Shown: positions 7,951-17,270, numbered from the stretch's first letter. The stretch: DNA of 64,000 nt from Candidatus Bathyarchaeota archaeon A05DMB-5 (GCA_019685655.1 JABFQP010000003.1:62001-126000); one strand, 5' to 3'. Numbers and translations are program-made. Notes: generated by a model from the letters alone, not told the origin.

Positions 7951-8067
7951 CTAACACCAAACTAATATACGAAGAAAATGAAAAGGCGAATTGCACAACG
8001 CAGCAGCCCTCCCGTAGACCAATTTACGGTCACAGCGAGTGGACGCATGCCTCAAAAGTGATTGCTA

Positions 8068-8250
8068 ATGCCTAGAAAATGCATTGTCAAAGTGGTTCTC
8101 AGCAAAGAACAGAGAGAAATCCTTGAAGAACTGGCAAGGAGGCTTGGAATAAGCGAGAGTGAAACATTAAGGATGGCTTTGATGGATTATGCGAAAGAAT
8201 TAAGTTTGCTTGGAGAAAAAGTTCACAAAGCGAACAACCCAACCGCTTGA
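8068..8250 (+). CDS. Ribbon-helix-helix (CopG-type) DNA-binding protein
   Basis: The 60-residue protein starts at ATG 8068 (a TTG six bases earlier is less likely). The N-terminal strand K-C-I-V-K-V-V-L is followed by S-K-E-Q-R-E-I-L-E-E-L-A-R-R-L-G-I-S-E-S-E-T-L-R-M-A-L, the two helices of the ribbon-helix-helix fold, so it likely binds DNA as a dimer. It stands alone just outside the virus module on the opposite strand. It could be a viral repressor or an orphan antitoxin; no toxin gene is next to it. Confidence 0.65.
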   Translation: MPRKCIVKVVLSKEQREILEELARRLGISESETLRMALMDYAKELSLLGEKVHKANNPTA

Positions 8251-8356
8251 TGGAAATTTTTTAGACGCAAACGAGAAAGCGGAAAAATTTTAATCCGATT
8301 CAAACTCCGAGTCAAAGAACAGCGTAGTTTAGGATTAAATTTAAAAATCCACAACG

Positions 8357-8370
8357 AATTTATTTATACG
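8357..8370 (+). promoter_or_regulatory. TATA-box promoter of the signalling operon
   Basis: An A/T-rich box reading AATTTATTTATACG lies about 50 bases before the TTG start at 8419, with AAAGGAG at 8404-8410 as ribosome binding site. It would serve the four-gene signalling operon. Confidence 0.45.
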
Positions 8371-8418
8371 CATCACAAAATAGATTACACGGCTATATCT
8401 CTAAAAGGAGTCCAAAAG

Positions 8419-8754
8419 TTGAGGGAAGCGACTTTCGAAAAAATTATGCTTGAAGCTGTAGATGAGGCTTTAGCATCGCTTGGTGAATCAGTGAGACAAG
8501 CAATCTATTTTCACCTTGAAAAAAAATTTAAAATACCAAAAGACGAAATTCCCAACCGTGTTGCCGATTTCGCAAAAGGCTTGGAAAAAATTTTCGGCTT
8601 GGGAGCTCGTTTCATAGAAATTTTAATAATGAAAAACCTTTACAGAAAGATAGGCGAACCGCTTAAATGGGAGGAAAACAAAGAATTCTCCTTTATTGGC
8701 TACGTTGAGGTAGCCAAGCAAACTTTTTCAGAAAAGGAGAAAATTAAAGCCTAA
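8419..8754 (+). CDS. NitrOD5-like small signalling protein, copy 1
   Basis: The 111-residue all-alpha protein begins at TTG with AAAGGAG upstream. Its core, S-L-G-E-S followed by Q-A-I-Y-F-H-L-E and then F-A-K-G-L-E-K-I-F-G-L-G-A, resembles the NitrOD5 output domain described from Nitrososphaera signalling proteins; this family name is given from memory with moderate certainty. The gene at 8867 is a same-length paralogue. Both precede a histidine kinase, so they probably take part in that signalling pathway. Confidence 0.65.
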   Translation: MREATFEKIMLEAVDEALASLGESVRQAIYFHLEKKFKIPKDEIPNRVADFAKGLEKIFGLGARFIEILIMKNLYRKIGEPLKWEENKEFSFIGYVEVAKQTFSEKEKIKA

Positions 8755-8781
8755 GTAAGCTCATTTCTTACTTACTTTTTG
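8752..8781 (+). terminator. Hairpin with T-run after the first NitrOD5-like gene
   Basis: TAAGTAAG at 8752-8759 and CTTACTTA at 8767-8774 form a perfect 8-bp inverted repeat with a 7-base loop, followed by CTTTTT. It overlaps the stop codon of the preceding gene. It could end or attenuate transcription between the two paralogues, letting copy 1 be made in excess of the kinase. Confidence 0.5.
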
Positions 8782-8866
8782 AATTCAGATTCAGAGTTCA
8801 CAAATGATTTATCAATGCTTCATGGATTTCTTCTTAAAACTTACGTTAACCTATCGAGGTAATAAT

Positions 8867-9202
8867 TTGCCACAAAACAACTTTAGCAAGATTCTACTGT
8901 CAGCGGTGGAAGAAAGCTTATCCTCCCTAGGAGATTCGCCTAAACAAGCAATACTTTTCCATCTGGAAACCTCTTTCAAAATAGAAAAAGAGAATATACC
9001 CGCCAATCTGACCGAATTTGCAAAAGCTCTTGAAAAAATTTTTGGACCTGGAGCGTCATATCTTGAGAAGCTCATTTTGTCGCGTCTATATGAGAAACTT
9101 GGTTTAGAGTTCAAGAATTCTGAAAGCGCGAATTTTCTGGAATCTGTGGAGAATGTGAAGAAACGGTTAGCGGTTAAGGAGAGGTACGTGGTACGATGTT
9201 GA
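8867..9202 (+). CDS. NitrOD5-like small signalling protein, copy 2
   Basis: I place the start at TTG 8867 (GAGGTAA upstream) because this gives 111 residues colinear with copy 1; an upstream ATG at 8804 adds 21 residues with no match. Shared features are S-L-G-D-S, K-Q-A-I-L-F-H-L-E, F-A-K-A-L-E-K-I-F-G-P-G-A and L-Y-E-K-L-G. The last 7 bases overlap the kinase gene, so translation is coupled. It probably works with or modulates the kinase. Confidence 0.65.
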   Translation: MPQNNFSKILLSAVEESLSSLGDSPKQAILFHLETSFKIEKENIPANLTEFAKALEKIFGPGASYLEKLILSRLYEKLGLEFKNSESANFLESVENVKKRLAVKERYVVRC

Positions 9203-12200
9203 AAAGTTGCAGTTGCAGCGAAGTTGAGGATAGGCTTCGGCACGTTTATGAAATGTTACACGTTCTCACAGACGGCATAGATGAAATAGTATACGTGGTA
9301 GACCCCGAAAACTACGAGATATTATTTGTAAACAAAAAAGCAAAAAAAGTATTTGGCGCAAAAATCGCCGGAAAAAAATGCTATGCAATCTTTCACGGAA
9401 GAAAAACACCGTGTCCTTTCTGCACTAACAAACAACTCAAAAAAGAAACCAACAGAACCTGCATAAGAGAGCTTCAAAACAAAAAGAACAAACGATGGTA
9501 CAAGTGCATAGACAAGGCGATTGAGTGGCCAGGGAAAAAGTATGTCAGATTTGGAATAGCCACTGACATCACTAGCCACAAAAAGCTGGAAGAAGCACTG
9601 AAGAAAAGCGAAAGGCGCTATCGTAAACTCATCGAAACCGCACCAGTAGTTATCTATACTCTTTCACTTGATGGCACTATTGCTTCGTTAAATCCAAAAT
9701 TTGAAGAACTTACAGGATGGCGATGTCATAAATGGCTCGGTAAATCATTCGCCCCCCTTATTCACCCGGATGATCTACCTCTTGCTATGGAAACCTTTCA
9801 GAAAGCACTTCAAGGAGAAACTGTGGCACCTTACGAATTGCGCATTCGTTCAAGATCTGGCGAGTATCTAGTTGGTGCGTTTACAAGTGTTCCTCTAATT
9901 GAGGATGGAAAAATTGTTGGGGAATTTGGAGTTGTTCAAGACATAACCGAAAGAAAACGTGTTGAAAATGCATTGCGCGAAAGTGAAGAGCTTTTCCGTT
10001 CAGTAGTAAAAAACTCTCACGATACCATCATAATCATAGATGATAACTTTAAAATAATTTACGCTAATGATGAAGCTGTAAACTTGAGCGGGTACTCCAA
10101 GAAAGAAATTATTGGACAAGACTTCCGAAAATATCTCCCAGAAAAAGACAAGATTCTAGTCGAATCCAGATATATACGCCGCCAAAAAGGTGAAAGCATA
10201 CAATCGCCGTATGAATTCAGAATTATTCGGAAGAATGGAGAAGAAAGAGACGTTGAAGCCAAAGTCAAAATCATAAAAGATTCCCACGGTAAAGTACGTT
10301 CAATCGTCCACTTGCGCGATATCACTGAACGTAAGAAAATGGAAAACGAAAGAAAACGCTTTGAAGAACGCCTCTCGGCATTAAACGTCTATGGCCAAAA
10401 CTTAAACATGGCAAAGAACTTAAAAGAGCTTTACGAATTGACATTAGATGCTACTGAAAAAACACTCGGTTTCGAATACGCTTCACTTCTCATGATAGAT
10501 GGAAAAATGCTTTGCATGGTAGGCTACAGAGGATACTCCAAAAATTTCTCAATAAAGCTACCATTAGACGGAGAAAAAGGCATAACAGTCAGAGTCGCAA
10601 GAACTGGCAGACCTATTTTCGTTCCTGATGTTAGAAAAGACAAAGCCTACGTTGAAGGCGGGGAGGGCATACGCTCTGAACTTGCCGTGCCCATTAAGAT
10701 AGGAAAAAAGGTATTAGGCGTCTTAAACGTAGAAAGCAAAAAAACCGTTGCTTTCAACGAGCAAGATAAAAAACTTCTCGAAATATTGGCTTCTCACGCT
10801 GCAATTGCCATAAGCAACCTTAAGAGGCAAGAAAAACTGTCCGCGCTAAACGATTACGCCAGAAGCCTAAACAAGGCAGAGAACCTAGAAGAAATTTGCA
10901 CTATCACTTTGAATGCTATGGAGAAAGTTTTAGGTTTCAGGTTTGTCGATGTTTTTGTGATTGAAGGAAAGAAACTGCGATTAGCAGCAACCCGTGGACT
11001 CATAAATGGACCAGTATTCAACTTGCCTTTAGATGGACAAAAGGGCATAACCGTGAGAGCCGCAAGAACGGGAAAACCAGTTCTTGTTCCTGATGTTAGA
11101 AAAGATAAAGCCTACGTGAAAGCGGGAACAGAAGGCATGCTTTCAGAGCTTGCCGTGCCCATAAAACTGAAAAACAAAGTCTTAGGCGTGTTGAATGTTG
11201 AAAGCGAAAGACTCGCGGCTTTTGAAGAAGAAGACGAAGAATTACTTGATCACCTCGCCTCTCACATTGCTATCGCAATAAGCAACTTGCGAAGACGAGA
11301 ACAGCTCAAATCACTTTCTAAGAAACTGGAGAATCTCATGAAAAACAGCACGAAAATCATGCATATCACGGACATGCACAAAAGACTTGAGGTAATCGCG
11401 AAAGCCATTCAAGACTTCGGCTGGCGAAGAGTCGTAATTTCACTAACAGATGAAAATCTTGATAGACGAGAAATCGTCACAGCAGGCCTCACAGCAGAGG
11501 ATAGAAAACTACTGATGAAAAAAATGGCGCCAGGACATGTATGGCAAGAACGCCTAGGACCAAAGTATGAGAAATATAGAATAGGAGAGTTCTACTACTT
11601 ATCTTGGAACGATCCATGGATCAGAGAACATGCATTCAACGTTCCGCCTGGAACACCCCAAGACGTAGCTATAACCATTATGAGTGCAGTTCCAAGCAGA
11701 TTATCAGAAGAGGAAATGGTTGACTGGCATCCACAAGATATGGTTTACGCTCCACTCCGCACGCCTACTGGAAGAATAGTCGGCTTGTTAACAATGGACG
11801 ACCCGATAGATGGTCGAAAGCCAGCAAGAGAATCGCTTGGTCCCTTGGAACTTTTCTTGCATCAAGCAGCAATAACGATTGAAAACGCTCAACTTATCGA
11901 GAGTTTAAAAGAGGCAAGAAAGCAGCTTGAGGCGTATGCTGGACAACTTGAACAGAAGGTAGAAGAGCGAACTCGCGAATTGAAGGAATCTCAGGAGCAA
12001 TTGCTTAAAGCTCAAAGGTTTGCGGTTATTGGTGAACTCGCTGGAATGGTTGGGCATGACTTACGCAATCCGTTGACAAGCATTGCTGGAGCACAATATT
12101 ATCTCAAAAAGAGATTGAGTTCGGAGAATGAAAAAATAAAGGAGATGCTAGAACTAATAGAGAAGAATATAACCTACTCGAACAAGATAATAAATGACCT

Positions 12201-12735
12201 TTTGGACTACTCAAGAGAAATAGAGCTTGAAGCAGTAGAAAGCGACCCACGAACGTTAGTGCAAGAAGTCTTGTCAATTGTGGATGTCCCAGCTAATGTT
12301 CAAGTGAAGAACTTTGCGGGGCACAAACCGAAGATGGAGGTTGACACTGAAAAAGTGAAGAGAGTTTTCATGAACTTGATTAAGAACGCTATAGAAGCCA
12401 TGCACAAAGGCGGGGTGTTAACAATAAAGAGCAGAAAAGTGAAGGATAATGTGGAAATCACCTTTTCAGACACGGGCGTCGGCATGTCAAAAGAAACATT
12501 GCGAAAGCTTTGGACACCGCTTTTCACAACGAAAGCTAAGGGAATGGGCTTCGGTTTGCCAATCTGCAAACGTTTCGTGGAAGCGCATGGCGGATGTATA
12601 TCCGTGGAAAGTGCTCGTGGAAAGGGAACAACCTTTACGGTTACCCTTCCGATTAAGCCGGAAATAAAAGAAGGAGGTGAAAAATTATGGGTGAAACCGC
12701 TAGAATCCTCATTGTCGACGATGACGAAAACATAA
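9196..12735 (+). CDS. Large PAS/GAF sensor histidine kinase
   Basis: The 1179-residue kinase has no membrane segment and should be cytosolic. Domains in order: a PAS with Cys-rich motif (P-C-P-F-C) at about 20-130, PAS at 140-255 and 262-380 (each ending D-I-T-E-R), GAF domains at about 395-545 and 550-700 that are near-duplicates (both with V-P-D-V-R-K-D-K-A-Y-V), a third divergent GAF at about 715-910, a coiled coil, HisKA with G-H954-D-L-R-N-P-L, and a HATPase with N-L-I-K-N-A-I-E-A-M, D-T-G-V-G-M and G-F-G-L-P-I. The last 49 bases overlap the response-regulator gene, an unusually long overlap. Input signals are unknown; the Cys motif could sense redox state. Confidence 0.9.
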   Translation: MLKSCSCSEVEDRLRHVYEMLHVLTDGIDEIVYVVDPENYEILFVNKKAKKVFGAKIAGKKCYAIFHGRKTPCPFCTNKQLKKETNRTCIRELQNKKNKRWYKCIDKAIEWPGKKYVRFGIATDITSHKKLEEALKKSERRYRKLIETAPVVIYTLSLDGTIASLNPKFEELTGWRCHKWLGKSFAPLIHPDDLPLAMETFQKALQGETVAPYELRIRSRSGEYLVGAFTSVPLIEDGKIVGEFGVVQDITERKRVENALRESEELFRSVVKNSHDTIIIIDDNFKIIYANDEAVNLSGYSKKEIIGQDFRKYLPEKDKILVESRYIRRQKGESIQSPYEFRIIRKNGEERDVEAKVKIIKDSHGKVRSIVHLRDITERKKMENERKRFEERLSALNVYGQNLNMAKNLKELYELTLDATEKTLGFEYASLLMIDGKMLCMVGYRGYSKNFSIKLPLDGEKGITVRVARTGRPIFVPDVRKDKAYVEGGEGIRSELAVPIKIGKKVLGVLNVESKKTVAFNEQDKKLLEILASHAAIAISNLKRQEKLSALNDYARSLNKAENLEEICTITLNAMEKVLGFRFVDVFVIEGKKLRLAATRGLINGPVFNLPLDGQKGITVRAARTGKPVLVPDVRKDKAYVKAGTEGMLSELAVPIKLKNKVLGVLNVESERLAAFEEEDEELLDHLASHIAIAISNLRRREQLKSLSKKLENLMKNSTKIMHITDMHKRLEVIAKAIQDFGWRRVVISLTDENLDRREIVTAGLTAEDRKLLMKKMAPGHVWQERLGPKYEKYRIGEFYYLSWNDPWIREHAFNVPPGTPQDVAITIMSAVPSRLSEEEMVDWHPQDMVYAPLRTPTGRIVGLLTMDDPIDGRKPARESLGPLELFLHQAAITIENAQLIESLKEARKQLEAYAGQLEQKVEERTRELKESQEQLLKAQRFAVIGELAGMVGHDLRNPLTSIAGAQYYLKKRLSSENEKIKEMLELIEKNITYSNKIINDLLDYSREIELEAVESDPRTLVQEVLSIVDVPANVQVKNFAGHKPKMEVDTEKVKRVFMNLIKNAIEAMHKGGVLTIKSRKVKDNVEITFSDTGVGMSKETLRKLWTPLFTTKAKGMGFGLPICKRFVEAHGGCISVESARGKGTTFTVTLPIKPEIKEGGEKLWVKPLESSLSTMTKT

Positions 12736-13151
12736 GAAAAGTACTAGCAACAATACTTGAAGAAGAAGGATACAATGTAGAATCAGTGGACACAGCTAAA
12801 AAGGCAATAAAAGCCACTACGAAAAAGTTCTACAATGTCGCGTTAATAGATATCAGACTTCCAGACATGGAGGGCATAGAACTCCTAACACGAATGAGAG
12901 AAACAACGCCGAGAATCCGCAAAGTAATCATCACTGGCTATCCAACGTTACAGAATGCGGTTGAAGCCGTGAACAGAGGCGCAGACGCCTACATAATGAA
13001 ACCCTTCGACATGGACAAAGTCTTAACGACAATCAAAGAACAGTTAAAGAAGCAAGAGGAAGAAAAGCGATACAGTCAAGAAAAAGTTGCAGAGTTCATC
13101 GAGACAAGAGTCAGAGAATTAGACATCGAAAAAGAAATGATGCGCAAGTAG
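12687..13151 (+). CDS. Response regulator, receiver domain with C-terminal helix
   Basis: The 154-residue protein has a receiver domain at 1-125: acidic D-D-D at 11-13, phosphoacceptor Asp55 in L-I-D-I-R-L-P-D, the I-I-T-G-Y segment and Lys in M-K-P-F-D. The last about 25 residues are charged and helical, with no DNA-binding domain. AAGGAGGTGAAAAATT precedes the ATG inside the kinase gene. It is the cognate partner of the kinase; the output is probably protein-protein contact. Confidence 0.9.
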   Translation: MGETARILIVDDDENIRKVLATILEEEGYNVESVDTAKKAIKATTKKFYNVALIDIRLPDMEGIELLTRMRETTPRIRKVIITGYPTLQNAVEAVNRGADAYIMKPFDMDKVLTTIKEQLKKQEEEKRYSQEKVAEFIETRVRELDIEKEMMRK

Positions 13152-13214
13152 ATTTTCAAAAGTTTTTTCATAAAATTTTCCCAATTATCCTCTCAAATTT
13201 TAACTTTCAATGTT

Positions 13215-14114
13215 TTAGCCGTTGCGTTTAGACAGGGTTTTCTTCATGAATTTCCAATGGTGCTCTATTTGAAAACCGAGTTTTTGCAAAAGCGTCACAG
13301 AAGGCAAGTTCTGTTCTGCAGTGTACAACGCCACAGAATCAAATTCTTTTTCAAAAAGAAAATTCATCGCTTTACGTGTAAGTGCCGAAGCTAAGTTTTT
13401 GCCGCGATGCTCGGGGAGCGTGGCTGCGGGTCCAAGGTAGCCGCGTTTTGCTCCAAAGAAATTGTTGTATTCTGTATCTGGTTTGGCAACCACGACAGAA
13501 ACTATTTGGTTGTTATATTCTGCGATTTGAATCCATTCTTCGTTGAAGACTTTATGTTCTTTTTTCCACCGTTCAATTGTTCCCTGCTGAATTCTTTCCC
13601 AGCCAAATCCAGCATTAACGGCTTCGACAAACGCTTTTTCCTCTGCAGGCTTTAAAGTGCGCAAAATGATTCCTTCTGGAACTTCTGGAAGAGGCTTTTT
13701 TCCGTCAAGCTTCGCTATCATGTGATATAGCCCTCCTTCAGGTTTGTAGCCTCTCTCAATCCACTCGTTGATTTTTGGGCTTCCAGCGTCAACAGCAGAA
13801 AAGACTGTTTCGCCTTTAACGTATTTTTCGATTTCACGGATAAGTGCGTCCTCTACGAGCTTTCTGTTAGGTTTTTGAGAAGCGACAACCCATTGGATTT
13901 CTTCGCCCCAGTGCCCGCTTCTGTATGAAACGGAGCCTATGACTTCGCCATTTTCCTCAGCCATTAAAATAGTGAGGTTTCCATCACGAATCCATGATAA
14001 AAGGTCTTCTTCAGTGTAAGGTGTGAACTCATGTGTGCCTCTATAGGCGTCGTTAAGTAGTTTGACAAGAACTGGCAAGTCTTTTTCTGTGAAGTTTCGA
14101 ATTTTGAATGTCAT
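13215..14114 (-). CDS. Tandem GNAT-family N-acetyltransferase
   Basis: The 299-residue protein has two GNAT domains. The N-terminal one (about 1-140) starts with I-R-N-F-T-E-K-D-L-P-V-L and is degenerate. The C-terminal one (about 150-299) has I-L-R-T-L-K-P, then G-Y-L-G-P-A-A-T-L-P-E-H-R-G-K-N-L-A-S-A-L with the acetyl-CoA pyrophosphate loop R-G-K-N-L-A, and the usual L-G-F-Q-I-E ending. It transfers an acetyl group from acetyl-CoA to an unknown amine. The gene is convergent with the response regulator. Confidence 0.8.
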   Translation of the reverse strand: MTFKIRNFTEKDLPVLVKLLNDAYRGTHEFTPYTEEDLLSWIRDGNLTILMAEENGEVIGSVSYRSGHWGEEIQWVVASQKPNRKLVEDALIREIEKYVKGETVFSAVDAGSPKINEWIERGYKPEGGLYHMIAKLDGKKPLPEVPEGIILRTLKPAEEKAFVEAVNAGFGWERIQQGTIERWKKEHKVFNEEWIQIAEYNNQIVSVVVAKPDTEYNNFFGAKRGYLGPAATLPEHRGKNLASALTRKAMNFLFEKEFDSVALYTAEQNLPSVTLLQKLGFQIEHHWKFMKKTLSKRNG

Positions 14115-14362
14115 GTTTTAGCCTTTTAAGCACAAGTTTAAAAGGGTATAATAAATGTTTAGTGCACACACTGTGAAATCACTTCTTTTACGTAACAACC
14201 TAGGTTCTAAAATCTCAATCCCCTTTTCTAAATTAGGAGTCTGGGTGGTTTTCAGTAAAATATAGGCAATTGTTTGCCTCCAAGCGTATGCTGGCTTTGT
14301 TATCTCAACAAGAATTGAATCTGATGTGTAGAAATACATAAGAAAAAGGGGAAAGCAAAATG

Positions 14363-14488
14363 TTATAATCGCTTTAATAATTCATCTTTTTTGCGCTGAA
14401 ACTCTTCTTCAGTTATCAATCCTTTTTCCTTTAGTTTGGCAAGTTTTTCGATCTGGTCTGCGATATCGGTTTGTGGAGCACCACCTTA
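14363..14488 (-). pseudogene. SHOCT-domain fragment
   Basis: Reading on the minus strand gives I-A-D-Q-I-E-K-L-A-K-L-K followed by E-K-G-L-I-T-E-E-E-F-Q-R-K-K-D-E-L-L-K-R-L and a stop, a clear SHOCT motif normally found at the C-terminus of larger proteins. The frame is closed upstream by a TAA just before G-G-A-P-Q, with no start codon in between, so only the tail of the original gene remains. The rest may have been lost or shifted. Confidence 0.55.
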
Positions 14489-14539
14489 AAATCGGATAGC
14501 TACTCTATCATTAAAGTTGTACAGCTTGGACCAACAGGA

Positions 14540-14737
14540 TTATTTTTTATCCAGTATTTTGGTTACTTTGGCGAGTTTATATCTGCCAAGAAAGTCCTTC
14601 TTATAAATGTGAAATAAGCCGCAATCCCGACATTGCATGATTTTGTTGACACCTTGAATATCTAATTCAACCAGTTCTAACAATCCACCACAGTCAAAAC
14701 ATTTCCCGGTGTACCTCTTCTGCTGCTCTTCTTCCAT
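14540..14737 (-). CDS. Small Zn-ribbon protein
   Basis: The 65-residue protein has two Cys pairs, C-F-D-C-G near residue 13 and C-R-D-C-G near residue 37, spaced as a single zinc ribbon, and a basic C-terminus. Function is unknown. It lies alone between a SHOCT remnant and a broken acetyltransferase. Confidence 0.5.
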   Translation of the reverse strand: MEEEQQKRYTGKCFDCGGLLELVELDIQGVNKIMQCRDCGLFHIYKKDFLGRYKLAKVTKILDKK

Positions 14738-14842
14738 AATCGGTCATCTAATTCAATTAAGAAACATGAGAATAAAAAACTTTCCTGGAAGTAAGCGAGA
14801 TACATAGTCAAACGCAGGTCAGCTATGTGTGTGCATAAATGC

Positions 14843-16087
14843 TCAGTATGCTACGTGAATATGTGATGGCAGTTTTGGAAATAGCATGTCTATTAAGTGT
14901 TTATGGCTTTGTCTTATGTTAAAGTCTGGATAAATCATCTCAAGCTCTTGTCGGCTTCTATATCCAAGCAGCAACTGCACGAAGACAAGCAGATTCAAAC
15001 CGAGGGTTCTGTCCGCACAGTCTTCCATTCTATGAATTTTTGTAAATAATCCATTTTCTACTATGACTTGGACAGTGTAACGTCTGAAGTTGAAATTCAA
15101 CTTTTCAGTTAGGTCATAATAAATGGATGAGGCAAGGCGTTGTTCGAAAAGTGATTTTATTTTTTCAAAAATCTTCACATAATCCGCTATGCGAATTTGC
15201 CATGCATAAGTGGGTAAACATTGAATGGCGCCAAGAGAAACCAACTGTTGAGTGAGGGGGTCGATGTAACTTGTCTGCGTCATCAAAACGTCTAATCCAT
15301 GTTGTTTCCCATAATCTTTCAAGAACTTAAGAATCGCCTTATTCGTGTACCAATCAGCATCTGAAACTTCGCGCAGTATCAAAGTCTTGTTCTCTAAATC
15401 GCTGCTAATTCTAAAATAGGCGATTAGACTTCCGCCTTTTTCTGCTACGTACCCTTCGAATTTGTCTACTCCAGTTATGCCCGTTTCATGCTGCATCTTC
15501 CAAATTTGTTGGTCACGGATGGCGTGAACGTAAAATTTCTTCTGAGACTCCTCAAGCAACTGCATGACTCTGGGGATGCCCTTTTCGGTAAATGGGCGAA
15601 AAGTAAGGTTTGATTCGTAGTCTGGGATTTGTTCAAGCCTGATTTTTGTTTCTTCGAGAAGTGGCAGTGCGTATTCGTATCCGAATTGACGGTAAAAGTA
15701 GGGAATTCCTTCGATGGCGCAGAGGTCGTATCCCTGCTCTGCCACTTGTCTGTGGAATTCCTCTACAAGCCTTCTCTGAAGTCCTCAATGACGGTATTCG
15801 GCGAGCGTGGCAACTTGCCCCATCTCCGCCACTTGAAGCGGTATTCCGCCAATGCTCCATTTAACCGGAATCAGGTTGAGGGTTGCAACGATTTTCTCAT
15901 GGTATTTAATGACCAAGAAGTTTTTAAGCGTCATTGTCGGGTGATGGTTGATTAGTTTTTGGGTGAATATGTCAACACCGCTGGTTTGTCCGAAAACTGC
16001 GCGCATCAGTTCGAGATATTGCGGTACGTCTTCTTCTTGTAAATGCCCTAAGATGAATGTGCTGTTTTCGTTTTTGATGTTAGACAT
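14843..16087 (-). pseudogene. GNAT acetyltransferase (Eis-like, two-domain) interrupted by an in-frame TGA
   Basis: The 100-codon opening (16087 down to 15788) and the downstream segment are in the same frame, separated only by TGA at 15785-15787. Read through, the junction is L-A-E-Y-R-H-[stop]-G-L-Q-R-R-L-V-E-E-F, exactly the GNAT acetyl-CoA loop, where Arg or a similar residue is expected at the stop; a CGA to TGA change explains it. The downstream half continues with a second GNAT-like domain and a C-terminal sterol-carrier-like region (about 415 codons in all). Unless the stop is a sequencing error or is read through, the enzyme is dead. Confidence 0.7.
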
Positions 16088-16322
16088 AAAGTTGTTTGAT
16101 GCTATTGGGTAATTTATTGATTACTGCTTTTGCTATGGATTTGAGCGTTGTTAATGGCGTTTTAGTTACTGATATAGACGTTTTGAATAGGTGAGTCATC
16201 CACAAGGCGCTGCACACATTCTTTAATATTACATTGCCTACTTTCATGCTGAAAACTTCTAACAAGGCTATCTCATCTATGGTTTTCTTCTTCTCCATTT
16301 GTTTTATTTTCACGTTTAACAT
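16080..16322 (-). CDS. Hypothetical small protein, doubtful
   Basis: An 80-codon frame from ATG 16322 (AAGG upstream) ends inside the first codons of the broken acetyltransferase. The product would be basic and helical with no recognised motif. The frame is open further upstream but has no better start. It may not be expressed. Confidence 0.2.
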   Translation of the reverse strand: MLNVKIKQMEKKKTIDEIALLEVFSMKVGNVILKNVCSALWMTHLFKTSISVTKTPLTTLKSIAKAVINKLPNSIKQLYV

Positions 16323-16527
16323 GTTTCCTTGTGTTTTGAGTATGGTTATGATGTTTGTTGTGTGCATCATTTTGCTCGCCACTAGACATCTTGTATAGCA
16401 AGTTATAAGATACTTATTTCCATAACCAAATATATCCCAAATCGATACATAAACAAACATCCGCTAAAAAGGCTTAGCTGATAAACTTTAACTTAAAGAT
16501 ATTTCACCTTTTAGAAGAGGCAGTTAA

Positions 16528-17022
16528 TTGGAAAGTATCCACCAGTTTCTTAAAGTTGAGAGCGTCAGAAAAACGGAGCATTTATACTTCAATCTGCTCA
16601 ACTTTCAATTCTTCAAAAATAGCGAACGGGGGCAAGCCCTGTTTTTCGGAAGCCCTAAATTGTTGTCGCATGTAGTGGCGATACCATATATTCTGGCATT
16701 AGAAATCGTGTTTTTTGGGAAAAAGCGTCATTTTGTTAAGTCTGGCGAGCGTGTTGTTGGAATGTTTGTTTTGCGCGAAAAATCTGACACTTTGTACATC
16801 AGCAGTTTAGCTGTTGCTCCAGAATATAGAAGACTCGGCATAGCCACATACATACTCAAATATGCCAACGCATGGGCTAGACGATTAAACAAAAAATGGC
16901 TTGAGCTTGGAGTATCAAAACTGAATGCGCCTGCGCTGCGACTTTACAGAAAATTTGGATTCGCAAAGAAGGAGGAAAGGAAATGGTCTTTGGTCTTAAA
17001 AAAAGATATTGAAAACCCTTAA
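16528..17022 (+). CDS. GNAT-family N-acetyltransferase (RimI-like)
   Basis: The 164-residue protein starts with TTG. It shows V-G-M-F-V-L-R-E, L-Y-I-S-S-L-A-V-A-P-E-Y-R-R-L-G-I-A-T-Y-I-L with the acetyl-CoA loop R-R-L-G-I-A, then W-L-E-L-G-V-S-K-L-N-A-P-A-L-R-L-Y-R-K-F-G-F, typical of small acetyltransferases such as RimI. The N-terminal about 60 residues are divergent. It stands alone, divergent from the previous gene. The substrate is unknown. Confidence 0.8.
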   Translation: MESIHQFLKVESVRKTEHLYFNLLNFQFFKNSERGQALFFGSPKLLSHVVAIPYILALEIVFFGKKRHFVKSGERVVGMFVLREKSDTLYISSLAVAPEYRRLGIATYILKYANAWARRLNKKWLELGVSKLNAPALRLYRKFGFAKKEERKWSLVLKKDIENP

Positions 17023-17144
17023 AAACATCATAATTTTTAGGTTTATTATGAAAACTTTTAAGCATGTTGCCTATTGTCTGAAATTGAGTTTCTTTTGCCT
17101 AAAAAAGTCTGTTTTGCCATCATTTGTTTTCTGTGATAATGTTT

Positions 17145-17215
17145 AACATGAACATGTTCTGTTGACGTGCGTTGCCATGCATTTCCATATTGTTGTAGAA
17201 ACATCTTATATAATT
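17145..17215 (+). promoter_or_regulatory. nrdR-nrdD-nrdG promoter region
   Basis: A TATA box (CTTATATAATT) at 17205-17215 lies about 60 bases before nrdR. Further upstream, AACATG-AA-CATGTT at 17145-17158 is an inverted repeat with 6-base arms and a 2-base spacer, a possible operator. It does not match the bacterial NrdR-box pattern closely, so which regulator binds is unknown. Confidence 0.4.
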
Positions 17216-17270
17216 AAACTCTACATTTAGCGTCTACTTTAGCTAACAAAACACTAAAATTGTGACGTAT

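Noticed and set aside
14118-14339. 73-codon minus-strand frame between the GNAT gene and the SHOCT fragment
   Set aside because: No ribosome binding site, motif or sensible neighbour; probably chance.
15785-15787. TGA as selenocysteine in the broken acetyltransferase
   Set aside because: The position is a basic residue in the acetyl-CoA loop, not a redox site, and no SECIS-like hairpin was noticed.
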